Shown here in pieces: positions 12,601-24,400 of a DNA stretch of 64,000 nt. A program made the translations under genes and the position numbers. Origin of the DNA: Codonopsis lanceolata (lineage: Eukaryota; Streptophyta; Magnoliopsida; Asterales; Campanulaceae); assembly GCA_013146195.2 (NCBI GenBank), contig CM028378.1:85804295-85868294 (forward strand), read 5' to 3'. The notes beneath the pieces were generated by a model. It was given only the letters and a program-made list of their open reading frames with translations. It made no database searches and was not told the origin of the DNA. Within the stretch, counting starts at the first letter, position 1; each line of letters starts with the position of its first letter.

Positions 12601-13713
12601 ATTCATCCGTACGCGATCCCGGAGACTAGCGTGAAAGAAGGAAGTATTTCGATCCCCGTCCTGAAGCCATTGATGCCGAGCTTTTTGCTGAAAAAGTTCT
12701 GCCTCCCAGGCCAGCAGCTGAGAAACTTCCTACTTAATCACCTCCAGATTCAGAGCAATCTCAAGGTCCCACGCTTGTTGGAGCTCCAACTCAAGTTTGA
12801 TAACATCATCTTGCTTAGAAGCTAACCTCCTCTGAACATGTCCAAAGACATTCCAATTCCAAGATTTTAAGCCAAGTCTAAGCAGCTGGAGCTTTCTATG
12901 CAAAACAACCAAAGCCGTACCCAATACAGGTTTCTCCCATTGACATTTAACAAAATTCTGAAAATCTACATGATCAAACCACATCCGCTGAAACCGAAAC
13001 AGGCCCCTAGGTTTTTTATCACAAGGAAGATCCACCAGCAAGGGGGAATGATCAGAATTAATTCTACTAAGGTGAGTAACGCGCAGAGCAGAATAAGAAG
13101 CATTATACAATCCATTAATCAAGATACGATCCAGCCATTGCCAAAATACGACGGGAACCATCCTGATTATTGCACCAAGTGTACTGACTACCCTCAAAAC
13201 TTGCATCACACAAACCAGCCGAAGTCTGAAAATCATTGAAATCACAAATACCTGACCAATCATAACCCGCACCTCCCAATTTTTCATTAGAATGAGCTAT
13301 CACATTGAAATCACCACCCACTATCCATGGTTCAGGAAACTGACGAGAGATGTCCACCAAGCTATCTCATAACTCTTTACAATCAATCCCATCACATTTC
13401 GCATAAACACAAGACACAAGCACTTTAAAACTGTCCCCCACCAAACACCAAACTATAACATGTTGGGAACTAGTAGACACCAAGGAAACCTCCATACAGC
13501 TATCCCATAAAATCCAAATATGCATATTACACGGATTACAGTGGAGACTATGCTGAAAATTTAATTTCTTAGCCAACTTTGCAATACGATCCCCCCTCAG
13601 TTTGGGTTCTAAAATCACAAGTAACATAGTTCTATGTTGAGACTTAAGCAATTTAAGGTAATCCCTAGTATCTTTATTGCCAACCCCCTAGCATTCCAAA
13701 AGATGACCGCCAT
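9625..13713 (-). pseudogene. LINE ORF2: endonuclease, reverse transcriptase, RNase H (broken)
   Basis: ORF2 makes the nick and the cDNA for LINE insertion. It starts at ATG 13713 (MAVIFWNARGL, matching the usual plant LINE start). Endonuclease: GGDFNVIAHS near 13315 and NSDHSPLLVDL near 13055. Reverse transcriptase 12600-11100: LDMSKAYDRLEWDFL, HQGDPLSPLLF and the catalytic LLYADDMLLF near 11650. A zinc-binding CRCCSLPSRESLAHLFLH segment lies near 10530. RNase H: LNTDGSAVRGIHTGGGILRE near 10080 and VESDSLVTVKVL. Lesions: frameshifts near 13680 and between 13290 and 13115, and in-frame stops at 13369, near 12730, 11098, between 11097 and 10896, and at 9772. From 13287 down, the frame is kept apart from stops. 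It cannot make a working protein. Confidence 0.9.
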
Positions 13714-13723
13714 ATGTAAACAA

Positions 13724-15313
13724 TTAAGTAGACGAAGCAGAAGGGGCCTTAGAAGCAGCCCTAGTTTGGCGTTTGTTTGTTTCAAGAAAAACCCGTTGCT
13801 TTACTTTTTGGGAAATAATCTTACAATGTTTACGGAACTGTTGAGTGTCAAAGTCCGAAGGAGGAAAGTTGCGCAAATCATCAATAGAGTAGGACCTCGT
13901 CAACTTATGAGTGAGCCTAGGCTTACAAGCCCCATCAAACGAAAGAGAACGACGTAACACCCGAGGGCAGTTATCTGCCCCAACATGTCTATTTGTTTCC
14001 AACTCATCAGCCTCCTCAATCTCCGTTAGAAGATCAAAGTTATTCTGAACAAGAATGCTGGGACCTGAAGCCGAAACCTTAACTGAACTATCACCCACTC
14101 CCAGTTCCACCGTCGCCTGAGGGTGAATAGGCACAACCCCCGCCACATCACTAAGCACAGCCGAAGAATTTACCTTAGTTGGGGACCCCGTCAAGTCCAT
14201 AGCCGGTGTCTGAGTTGGGTCCTGAATATCAATTGTCTCTACAAAAACTGGATTGCCATTTACATCCTTAGTGTTGGACGTTGAAGCCGATTTCAGATTG
14301 GTAGGATTTACCGGCCTCCATTGGGCACGGGCCACATTAGTATTAGTATGCAAAACATCCTTGCCCGAGATGTCATTAGTAGTATCCATAACAGGAACTT
14401 CATTATTATAACAATGGGCTTCATTATTAGCACCATTACTGGCCACAGGCGGCTTCCTATTATGAGTCGAATGCACATTGTTCAGGGGTTGTTCCTTGCG
14501 GGAGCCAGCCCTACCATGGCCCTTTCGACACACAAGCACGGAATGCCCAAGTAAACCACATCCAGAGCAGTATTGGATATTGCCTTCAAAGTCAAGGGAT
14601 TGCCAAAAGCCATCTTCCTTCGACGTACCAATCCAAATATGCGAAGGTAAAGGTTTAGCGACATCTATTTCAATGCAGATTCTTGCATGCATAGGATGAG
14701 ATAGAGCAAGAGTTTTATCATCCGTACGGAGAAACCAGTCAAAGGTATTACCAATACGCTTAAGATAAGAAGGAATGAAGAAAGGTAACGGCAAGTGCTG
14801 TAGCCGAACCCACACAGCAACAAGAGTGATATCTTTACCAAGGGTGAAATCGGGAGACCACCGAAACGAACGGGACATATAGTTGTTAATCATATGAGAC
14901 TCTTTAGACCGAGCAATAACCAGATCCTCAGCCGAAGCTAAGTGAACCATAATATGGCGTGGATCAAGCAAACCCGCCACAAATGAACCCTTAAGTTTCC
15001 AAGTGGTAGGAATGTGTTCACGAATAACAAAGAGAGAGGGTCTACCCACCGAAAATTTCAGAATCACAGTATTATGAAACTGCCTCTCTGCCATCTCTAT
15101 TTTCAGGGGCGAAAACAAACAGCCTAGATCATTGTCTAGCGTCACCGGTTGTCGAGGGGCCAAAGGAATATCCTAAAGTTTGGGTGAGAGATTAGGGTTT
15201 AAACAAGTGGACGATGCTGGCTGAACAAGAACAGAAGCATAGGAGACCGGAACAGGCTGGCCTGACTGGCCTAGGTCATGAGTCGAAATAGATGGAGGAA
15301 CCTCCGGCAGCAT
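13724..15313 (-). pseudogene. LINE ORF1 protein (DUF4283 / CCHC), one nonsense mutation
   Basis: LINE ORF1 proteins bind the element RNA. The first in-frame ATG is at 15313-15311. The frame runs about 46 codons to a TAG at 15175-15173 and then continues in the same frame to the stop at 13724, about 530 codons in all. The N-terminal half resembles the DUF4283 domain common in plant LINE ORF1s (ILKFSVGRPSLFVI, then GRTDDKT-like and HARICIEIDVAKPLP segments). A zinc knuckle CSGCGLLGHSVLVC (C-x2-C-x4-H-x4-C) follows at about 14560. The C-terminal half is low-complexity and rich in Ser, Thr and Asn. ORF2 begins 10 bases downstream. Apart from the single TAG the frame is open. Confidence 0.85.
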
Positions 15314-15395
15314 AGCCGCAGACGAAAACCCTAGTCCACACAAAAGCAGTAGAAACCCTAGAGAGAGAGATTTGGTCCGAAAAGTCAAGAATCTA

Positions 15396-16470
15396 ATTTA
15401 TTGGAAAACCAAATGTCAGTGTACTATTCTGTCAGATTTGCTCAACAATTACATATCACTTCAGTCTGACTTTTGGACAAGCTTTTTCAGTAAGATATCT
15501 TACAGAATATCGTTATCCTACAGTTCATAAGATCTAATTTTATCCGACGAAATCTCTCCAACAAATACAAGATCATTCGAAGACAGTCTCAACGGATCTA
15601 TTGATTTTCATCTATAAAAGAAACTTATTCATCCTTCTTCAAGCAAGAGTGAGAAGTGATAGCTCTTTAACAAGAAATCTTAAGATCTTCGATCAAGCTA
15701 TCTCAAAGATCATTGTGGAAAAATCAGACCTTTTCAAAACACCTTCTGTGGACTGCAAGGAAGAAATGTAAGAAGAGAAGAAGAGTGATCTACAAGAGCT
15801 ACAAAGATGGAGAACAATGTCTTGGTCAAGAAACCTCTTTCTTGACTTGACTCGTTGAATTCCTTTAAAGAACTCAGTCTCTACAGCACCTTTGAAATCC
15901 AACCATTTGGTAGAGATCAAGCACTCCAGATTCTGTTGAAGACAGATCTCTAAAGATGTGAAGAGGAAGAACTGCCTATTTATATTGCATTCATATCATC
16001 ATACTTGTATTTTATTTCAAGGGCTGCTGATTGTGCAATCATAGGTCATCATGTAGAGTCGAGTGCCTTGCATTTAGTCGCTCAGGTATCTTATATATGA
16101 GTGACCCAAAAAACTGTCTTCTCATGTCTAATCTTCTTGACTCCACCCGTTCCTGACTTGCTCTTGAATTTCTGAAAGATGAGTTCGCGACTGAGGAAGG
16201 ATTACAGGGGAAGAAAGTTGATTGTGTAATCATATGTGTTGTTTTGAACATCCTATTCGTGTACAGCTGCTTAAACCTTCTAAAAGAAGAGTTAAGTATA
16301 CTGTTGTTGTTCTAAACATCATATTCGTGTACAACTGTTTAAACCTTCTAAAAGATATATTTGTATTGCATGAACCTTCTCAAATGAATGGTGAGATAAA
16401 TTTTAAAATGGTAAAATAAACTATTCACACACCCCCTCTAGCCTATTTAAGGCTACACATGGGACCAACA
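15396..16470. repeat. LTR-like 3' part, possibly of a copia element
   Basis: No gene. The stretch contains a TATA-like CTATAAAAGAAAC near 15613 and ends TTCACACACCCCCTCTAG then CACATGGGACCAACA at 16470, a form seen at the 3' end of some plant copia LTRs. TGTTGG at 7169, just before the solo LTR, could be the 5' end of the same LTR (TGTTGG...CCAACA), with the solo LTR and the LINE nested inside. The bases outside these ends (GAGAC and AATCC) do not match, so this is a hypothesis. Confidence 0.35.
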
Positions 16471-16998
16471 AATCCTCTATTTCACACAAGCTTATCCTGA
16501 CCACATAAGGCACTTATAGAGCTGTTAAAATTGAGCCCGGCCCATAGGCCCGGTCCAGCCCACCCGACTTTTCAAGGGTGTGGGCCTCAATTTAGAAGGC
16601 CCGAAAAAAGTTGGGCCGCGTTTGGCCCGGCCTTAAAAGGCCCAAAAATCATGGCCCGCTCCGATCATAAAGTTAAACACTTCAACTTAATTACAAAATT
16701 AAAAACTAAAACATAAATCTAAAAAGAAAAAACTATCAGACATTCATATAGACTACTTTTTTTCTTTTTTTTCTTTTGGTTAGATAAATTTATGACACAG
16801 TATGATCTATTTCTAAATCATTGTTCTCTTTTTGGTTGAAACTCATATTCTAAATTGATGGAAGTGAAACTTACAAAGAGGAAATGGAGTTGATCTTTCA
16901 AGTTCCAATCTAGTTTAGTATGGTTGTGGTTAGCAATTTTATCGAAACTGATCTATTTAATTGAGTATCTCTATCTGATATTAGCTAATAAAAAGCCT

Positions 16999-17446
16999 AC
17001 CAACGAGCTCTAGCTCAACTGGTACTGCTCACTTCTCTTAACGGAGAGGTTGGGTGTTCGAGTCTCACTAGAGACACCCTGGACTTTACAACTCGCAGTA
17101 GAGAGATCGGGTGTTCAAGCCTCTTCCGAGGCATCGTTGTTGTTAAAGCCTTATCCAAAGACCCCATTTAGTTACCCACTTATCTTAACGGAGAGGTTGA
17201 GTATTCAAGCCCTACCAGAGGCACCCTGGGATTTAACTACTCTCAACCGAGAGGTCGGGTGTTCAAAGTCTCACCAGAGGCACCATTTGTTCGAGTCATA
17301 CCAAAGGCATCATATATATATAATTGTAGCATTTCAAGGCATTAAAAATAATAAATAAAAAAAATTAAGGGTTGGGGTACGGTCTATGTCCCCTCCAACC
17401 TTTAAAAAAAACATTAAAAAAAACATTTATAAAAAAAAAAAAAAAA
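16999..17446 (+). mobile_element. tRNA-derived SINE with repeated B-box units
   Basis: A perfect 16-base duplication AGCTAATAAAAAGCCT (16983-16998 and 17447-17462) flanks a unit that ends in a long A-run, the signature of target-primed insertion. The 5' part is tRNA-like: TAGCTCAACTGGTACTGC matches a pol III A box and GGGTGTTCGAGTCTC a B box. Unlike a standard SINE head, B-box-like segments (GGTNGGGTGTTCAAG, followed by CCAGAGGCACC) recur about four more times down to about 17310. The 3' part has GGGTTGGGGTACGGTCTATG before the A-run. Confidence 0.85.
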
Positions 17447-17791
17447 AGCTAATAAAAAGCCTCAATAGTATAAACTTGATAAAATAAATAAATTTTAAAT
17501 ACTAGATTGTGTCGGCCGAATAAAAAAATGAACATTTGCTTGTTAGTATGATTTTGTAAACTAGAACTCGAAAAACTTTGTCTATCCTCAGAAAACACAT
17601 ATTAAAAAATTGGGGACAGTATGATGAACTTCAATTTGGTTATAACTTTTTTGAAAAAAATACCCTTCAAATAGCACATATATTTTTTCTTTGGTCTGTA
17701 ACATTAAAGTTTTTCTAGTTTCTGTTTCGTTTAATTGTTGAAATTACTACATTTGTTTAGATTGGCTTTGGTTGCACTTTTGCTTTGTAAT

Positions 17792-17873
17792 TGTGTGTTT
17801 TGAACTTTTGATGTGTTATATAATTAGTGAGTATGCGTGTATGTGTGTTTTGAACTTTTGATGTGTTATATAA
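17792..17873. repeat. 32-base direct repeat
   Basis: A 32-base string starting TGTGTGTTTTGAACTTTTGA occurs identically at 17792-17823 and 17842-17873, inside the hAT element. Confidence 0.9.
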
Positions 17874-18408
17874 CTTTTATTAGCTAATTTGTGAATTTTT
17901 TTAATTAAAAAATATTTTTTTTCCCATAGGCCCGAAGTGCACATGGGGTCGGGCTTGAGTTCTATGAGGCCCGCCACTATTTCGGGTTACGCTGGCCCAC
18001 TTGACAGCTATAGGCACTTTCCTTGTATATAAGCCACTCAAGTTTTTGTTAATTTTCCAACGTGGGATAAAACTCACTTCCAACATCACACTTTAACTAA
18101 TTATAACATATTCATCCAAACACCAAATTGGACAAATAAATATATGATTTTGATGTTCTCACGGAGTAGAACACGTTTCTATAATTACCATTGTCATTAT
18201 ACAAATGACTAATAAAAAAATTTGTGCCACAAAATTGCACAATTTTATTCTTTAAACACAATTTGTCTAACATATGCATCTAAAAGAAAATATTTATACG
18301 ACGGTTTTATAAGTTTTTACCTTCTTTTTTAATGTTCTCTTTTTTCTTAACGAACAAATTGTATGCTTCTGGCTATATATGTTCATAACTTGAAACTTGA
18401 AATTAAAG

Positions 18409-19262
18409 GTAACTAGATTCAAGTGTGGAGGATTCGCCTTTGGTGTAAGATGGTGCCACGTAATAAGCGATGGACTAGGCTTAGCTCAGTTCTTGAACGC
18501 CGTTGGAGAGATGGCACGAGGTCCGATAGCACCTTCTGTACTGTCAGTCTGGGAAAGGGAGCTAATATATGCACGAACCCGCCAAATGTTACATGTGAAC
18601 ATCCTGAGTACGAGAAGGACGTTGATCAAGATCCACTAGTCACGATGAAAGAGAAAGAACTAGTCCAGAGGTCGTTCTTCTTTGGCCCAAATGAGATGAG
18701 GGCAATTCGGAAACATATGCCACAACGTTGTTCTACATTTGACAGGATCGCAGCGTGTGTATGGAAACTGCGAACAAAAGCACTTCAAATTGATCCGGAC
18801 CAGGTTGTACGTCTAACAAGCGTGATGAGTGTGCGGTCTAAAGACCTCCTGGACTTGCCTGGTGGGTTTTATGGCAATGTAATGGCCTCCCCTGCAGCAG
18901 TCACAAAGGCAGGAGACTTGTGTAAGAATTCGTTGGATTATGCGTTGGTAGATCTTATGGTGGTCGAGAGAGGGCCTCCATTGGCGAAGTCATGGAATTT
19001 TCTTGTTTCGGACAACTCGAGACTTTGGTTTAAAGAGGTAGACTGTGGATGGGGGAAGGCAGTTTATTGTGGATCTGTTGTTGAGGGTACATTTTGTTGG
19101 AGCATTTACGTGAAGTTTCGGAACAGTAAAGGAGAGGATGGGATTCTGGTGCCGATATGGTTGCCTTTTCCGGCCATGGAGAGGTTCAAGGAAGAGCTTA
19201 AGACCCTAATGCAACCAATGCAACTTGTTCATATTACATCTATGCTCCAATTCAAAAGTTGA
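18409..19262 (+). pseudogene. BAHD acyltransferase fragment (benzyl alcohol benzoyltransferase-like)
   Basis: BAHD enzymes transfer acyl groups from CoA thioesters to alcohols or amines in the cytosol. This fragment looks like the second exon: AAAG precedes GTAACTAGATTC, and the protein starts [20 protein letters not shown]. The active-site HxxxD is present (HVISDG). A one-base deletion near 18576 shifts the frame. The second frame continues [16 protein letters not shown] to the stop at 19262 and contains RSFFFGPNEM, SVRSKDLLDLPGGFYGN and the structural motif as DCGWG (normally DFGWG). About 20 residues seem deleted between DYAL and VDLMV. No first exon (about 150 residues) is found upstream before the hAT element. 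The order of motifs fits the benzyl alcohol O-benzoyltransferase / 13-hydroxylupanine tigloyltransferase group. Confidence 0.88.
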
Positions 19263-20565
19263 GAATTTGTGTGTGTAAGCATATATTTTCTTAATAAAAG
19301 AAATTTGACAAAAATTTGGGTAAGACAGTCTTACGGATATCTTTTGTAAGACGAATCCTCCTTAACAAACACACCGTGTGTTGGTGAGTTGAGCTGTGAG
19401 AACGTGAAGCTTCGTCTTACGAATTAAGATCCTGTAAGACGGATCCTTCATACCCGACCCACCATGTGTTGGTGGGTTGAGTTGTGAGAGAGTGAAGCTC
19501 CGTCTTACGAATTAAGATCCATAAGACGGTATTACAGGAGACCTACTTGAGAAATTTTCATGCCAAATTAGCTTACAATGGAATACGTAATTTGTTATTA
19601 GGTCACAATTTTTTTTTACAATCGGGTTTTAAACTCACAATTAGGTTGCACTTGAGTCATCTCGCTAATGGCCATCCAAAATAGTTAGAGGACTAACGTT
19701 GTGTAACCACATGCAACACAACTTTAGTGACTCGATTTCTCGAACAATGACTTAGAAACTTAGAAACTGAAGGTCATGTAACCACATGCAACACAACTTT
19801 AGTGACTCGACTTCTAGAACAATGACTTAGAAACTTAGAAACTGAAGGTCAAGGGACGAGAAAATATCGGCTTAAAGATCCTCATGCATCACACATGATC
19901 ACGGGATGAGAATTTGTGTGTATGTGGGTGCGCGTGTTTAAGCATATCTTCTCTTAATAAAAGAAATTTTCATACCAAATTAGCTTACAATGGGATACAT
20001 AATTTGTTAGTGTCCCACAAAAAAAAAATTACAATCAGCTTTTTATACTCACAATTAGGTCACACTTGAGTCATCTCGCTAATAGCCATCAAAAATAGTT
20101 AACCGACTAACGTCATGCGACCACATGCAACACGGCTTTAGTGACTCGGGCTTCTCACTCGAACAATGACTTAGAAAATGAAGGTCTAGGAGCGAGAAAA
20201 TACCGGTTTAAAGACCCTCATGTCCCACACATGATCTCAGGATGAGAATTTGTGTATATGCACGTGTTTAAGCATATCTTTTCTTAATAAACAAAATTTT
20301 CATACCAAAATAGCTTACAACGGGATTCCTAATTTGTTATTGGGTCAAAAAAAATAACAATCGGATTTTTATACTCACAATTAGGTTACACTTAAGTCAT
20401 CTCTCCGATAACCGTCCAAAATAGTTAATGGACTAACGTCACGTGGTCACGCATAACAAAACTTTAGTAACTTTCACCGGAACAATCACTTACAAAATGA
20501 AGGTCAAGGAGCAAGAAAATACCGCTTAAAGACCCTCATGCCTCGCATGATCTCAGGATGAAGGT
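19262..20565. repeat. Three tandem copies of the BAHD 3' flank
   Basis: A unit of about 330 bases that starts GAGAATTTGTGTGT, then AAGCATAT and TTAATAAAAGAAATTT, begins directly at the BAHD stop codon and recurs at about 19908 and 20244. All three contain TTAGCTTACAATGGGAT-like, GTGACTCG and CAATGACTTA motifs. Unit 1 is longer because it carries a TIR element (19307-19549) and an internal duplication of about 78 bases (19695-19851). Units 2 and 3 are more compact. The arrangement suggests tandem duplication of the gene's 3' end. Confidence 0.8.
19307..19549. mobile_element. TIR element of the GTAAGAC family, with internal duplication
   Basis: It interrupts unit 1 of the tandem repeat. The empty site is seen in units 2 and 3, and AGAAATTT is duplicated at 19299-19306 and 19550-19557. 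The ends carry GTAAGACAGTCTTACGG and AAGACGGTATTACAGG. Inside are two copies of a segment of about 75 bases (TGTGTTGGTGAGTTGAGCTG / TGTGTTGGTGGGTTGAGTTG, then CGTCTTACGAATTAAGATCC). There is no gene. Confidence 0.8.
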
Positions 20566-21402
20566 CTTCAAATGGGTATTTTTCTAGTATTTTGACCTTC
20601 ATTATCCAAATCACCGTCCAAATCAGCAACCGAGTCACTAAAGTTGTGTCACGTGACCCTAGCCCATTATCTGTTTTGGATGGTTGTTAACGAAATGACT
20701 CGGTCGCAAAGTAAATTGATACTGCAATAACCCAACTGAAGGCATTATATCCAGAAGTTCCAACACTTTCAGGAACCATTACATCATTTGCAAAGTGAGT
20801 GATAGACTACTGACAGTCAAGATTTTGAATGTCACACTTCATTAAAATTTCCCTATAAATATTTGAAATGTGGCACAAAAAGGGCCAGTTTTCTTAAATT
20901 CCATGCTTTCACCCAAAGCAACTCTAATTTAGAACGACTTTTTTTTAGGAAACAGGGTGATACCCTGCGAGATTTTATAATTAATATAGTACGACTCATG
21001 AAAGAGAATGACTAAATAAGCTAAATTACAATGCAACAAAAACGCAAACTAAATCGAATTCAATTCCTTTCATTCAAGGTCCATATTGTACGGATAAGAA
21101 TGAGATGCTTACTATTCGCTGCATAAACCACAAAAAGATTGATGATAAATGTGTTTCTTGGGCATCGCCGAGTCACTTCCTCTTCCAACCTAAAAGCTTT
21201 CAGCAACTACTCTATTCTACTCAAATCTTCTGCTACCTTTGATGTTCTCTGCTCACCTGAGAAAATGGATGTCTTGTTCTTTCAGCAACAACCTCGGGTC
21301 CAAAAATGTATTTCCCAGAACCAGTGAGAGCTTTATCATTGATTCCAAGATCGAACTCGTTTCATTCCTATGGCGTAACTTGGTTCAGAATGAAAAACAT
21401 TA
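20566..21402. other. Region between the tandem repeat and the ALKBH8 stop
   Basis: No gene recognised. It holds a LINE 3' tail fragment (20941-21110) and, nearer 21402, presumably the 3' UTR of the minus-strand ALKBH8 gene. I could not place a polyadenylation signal with confidence. Confidence 0.5.
20941..21110 (-). mobile_element. 5'-truncated LINE remnant
   Basis: On the minus strand it ends CGCAGGGTATCACCCTGTTT, then CC and a run of A. This is the same type of 3' end as the LINE at 9492-15395. Only the 3' tail is visible, and the upstream limit is uncertain. Confidence 0.65.
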
Positions 21403-24400
21403 CTATCTTTGAGAATCACAGAACTGAGGATAGTCACATTGGCATGGTCCTTTCCTGACCTACAAGTGACAAAAATCACCAACTTTTACTAGTCAGTTAA
21501 ATCATAAGTATGGCAAAGCGGAGAAACTGTCCAAACCTTTGAACGTCCAGTTTCAAGCATTTGAGTGTAAGGTGCACAGGTCTTGACATAATAAAAATAC
21601 CAAACATGTTCATGCAAGTGGTGCCAGATCTACTTTCATTAACTGAACCCAATTCTCATATCATTGAGAAAGGCAACTATTCATAAATGGTTCCCACCTA
21701 TCCTCAACTTGTACTGCATCCCAAATACCAAGTCATTTTCACATTACTCTGCACCGTAAGTACCATGCGTACATATATGAAAATAATCACTGGCTAATCT
21801 CTGGTTGGTTAGACACTTTCTTTCACATTGTAACGAGATCTGTCCATGGCCGGCCCTTCCATAAGCCAAGTGAGGCCATGGCCTTGGGCCCCCAAAAAAT
21901 TTCATATTTTTTAGGCCCCCAAATCTCAAAAAACCCTACCTATTACTCCCTTGGTTTTTAAAATATTGTCTGGGTTCACTCGACACACCATTTAAAAAAA
22001 ACGAATTGACTGGATTATAAATATTGGTAAAAAATGTGTGTTTTCCTTTAATGCCCTTGAGTATGTGGTCATAATTTAAGTAGATAGAAAAAGTAAGGAT
22101 AAAGTGGTAAAAATGTTTTCTTAAAAGGGAAAGTTTTGAAATAAGACAATCATTGAAGAATGGACAAAAAAAAGTTTAATTTTGAAAAAGTATCTAAAAA
22201 AGTAATACCCCTAGTTTAACACTAACAGGGAGTGAAGAGCAGATATCTAAAAAGCCTAAATACCCCTAGTTTCTTAGTTTCTATAATTTGAAGAAAAAGC
22301 ACAAAAAAAATTATGGTTTTTATGTTTTTTCTTTATGAGATTATTGGTTTTTGATTTTCTATTTCTAATTGATTTTTGAAGAAATTGGTAAAATAGAGAT
22401 TGAGATTAATCGTTAATTTTCCCAAAAAAAATTAATGTTTTTTTTCTTTATATACTAAAATAGAGTTATTGGTATTTTGATAATAAAATTGTTTGAGCTT
22501 TTTTTAATAATGATGTGAATTTGAATTCTTTTTTGTTAGTTATTAAAAGTTTTGATCATATTGTCGGTAAGGTGATATTCTAATTGAAATTATTATTTGA
22601 TAATATTATTTTTCTTTTGAGATTAATCGTTAATTCTATTTTTGGAAAAATCTTAATTTTAGACAATAATGAAATTTGAATTAGAAAGTTTTGATCTCAA
22701 TAATTGTAAGTAGACATTTTAAATGTCTCATAAAAGCGACATTTAATGTAGTACTAGTGAATATGTTGAAAATGTATATACTTTGACGTTTGTTTCTATT
22801 AATAGCAAAAGAAAAAATTATGCTTCCATACTTTGGCCTTATCCCCCACACAGAGTATTTTTAAACAAATAGAACATACTCCTCCACCCTAAATGAGTGT
22901 CCAATATTTTTCTAGTTCCTAAATAAGAGTCCATTTTTGCGTAAATTTACTAATTTTACGTTTGACACATATGTCCTAGTGTGTACTTCTAATGTTACAT
23001 GTGGATGTTCAGGATATTAATAGCTTAAAAGACAACTTCCATAATTTCTTTGAAAAGTCAAAAACAGATTCCCGTTACAGGGCGGAGCGAGTAAAATAAA
23101 TCAAGCTGTCTTAGGCTTCACAGCAGGCTGGTAGTTGGTACTAGCTACATTCCCAAAAAAAAACAAAAAGGAGTTATTCATTTCATTATTTAGATGCAAT
23201 TGCTCCTAAATAGAGACCCTTTCAACCTTAAACTGCCATTAAAGCCATTAATAGCAAAAGTTTGTTTAAGATAAGCCAAAAGTCATATGAAGCTAGAAAT
23301 TACTTCTTTTGGTGCACCCCGATGCATTATTTTTCTTTCTTTAATTCTCTTTTTTTTTCTTTTTTTTGGCGGGGGGGCGTGGGGGAATGAAGCTAGAAAC
23401 AACTCATTTATATCATTTCCTCAAGTCAATATATTTTCTGCAATATATAACCAAGTTTATAGAATTTGAATGCTTAGGACCTTAGGAAATGCAAAGTATT
23501 AGAAGAGACAAAAGGATTTTATCATTCTCTAAGGGTAGGAGAGACTAGAGAGGACCAAATTGCAAACAAAGGAGAGAGGGTATACACCAGATATGCGAAA
23601 ATTTACAAACTTTTGTCCTTTTCACAGCACTACACAAACATTAAGTGCACTAGAAAATATAGCATCAGACGCAAATCTACCAGTTAAATAGAGAATGAGA
23701 TGAAATAAAGAGTTATGACTCATGTCTTACTGACCCAACCCAAGCATAAATAGAGTTTATAGATCTGACCTACATATCAAACCAGTAAACTACGACAGTA
23801 AAACACCATACCAAAGCCTTTAACTCCACTAACCTTGCGAAATGTAAAGGATACTCTCCTTGAACACCTTCTGATCACGCTGTCCTTCACCACATCAACC
23901 TATAGAAACATATCAGTAAACATCCATCAAAGGAGAAGAAAAAAAATCTAAGAACAGGGATAAGCATTTCATAATTTTCATTCCATCTCATTGCACCCCA
24001 ATCAAGAAATTAAAATATCTACACTGTAAATTTCTGCAAGAGATGTCATCAACAAAACCTAGGAAAGTCGTTTTCCTGTTACAATGACTCAATGAGGTTA
24101 AAATGCTAATGTCAAAAGTTTCTTATATCCTCTTTCTTCAAGGAAATCTACGTGGGAAAAGAAAAGGAAAAATCCCAGTATCCAAGGAACACGGAGTAAA
24201 TAATGAACAATAGAATTAATCAAATCATGATATCTAATTAATGGTCCCTGGATGTTTGTATCTTCAGAAACAAATGGAACTCCTACAAAAATAAATAAAT
24301 AATGGGTAACTCGGGGGCAATGATATGGCGTAAACCAAACCAGTGCACATAAGTAAAACCAAGGGTAGTCCTTCCAAAGAAGGATGAACTTGAAGACCCT

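Larger units (their letters stand above)
9492..15395 (-). mobile_element. L1-type LINE (non-LTR retrotransposon), decayed
   Basis: Minus-strand order is 5' leader, ORF1 (15313-13724), ORF2 (13713-9625) and a 3' tail ending GCAGGGTGCTGCCCCTGTTT. A related tail is at 20941. ORF2 carries endonuclease, reverse transcriptase and RNase H domains, as in plant L1 elements. The element appears nearly full length, but both reading frames are broken. I see no clear target-site duplication. It may have inserted into an older LTR (see 15396-16470). Confidence 0.9.
16516..18011. mobile_element. Non-autonomous hAT element, 1.5 kb
   Basis: The ends are ATAGAGCTGTTAAAATTGAG and, as reverse complement, ATAGCTGTCAAGTGGGCC. 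The same 8-mer AGGCACTT flanks both sides (16508-16515 and 18012-18019), the duplication size of hAT transposons. GGCCCGG/CCGGGCC-rich subterminal blocks lie at both ends. There is no transposase. A SINE (16999-17446) is inserted in it; without the SINE the element is about 1.03 kb. Confidence 0.88.

Noticed and set aside
16999..17100. Functional tRNA gene
   Set aside because: The A-tail and 16-base duplication show a SINE insertion; the anticodon and acceptor stems are not conserved.
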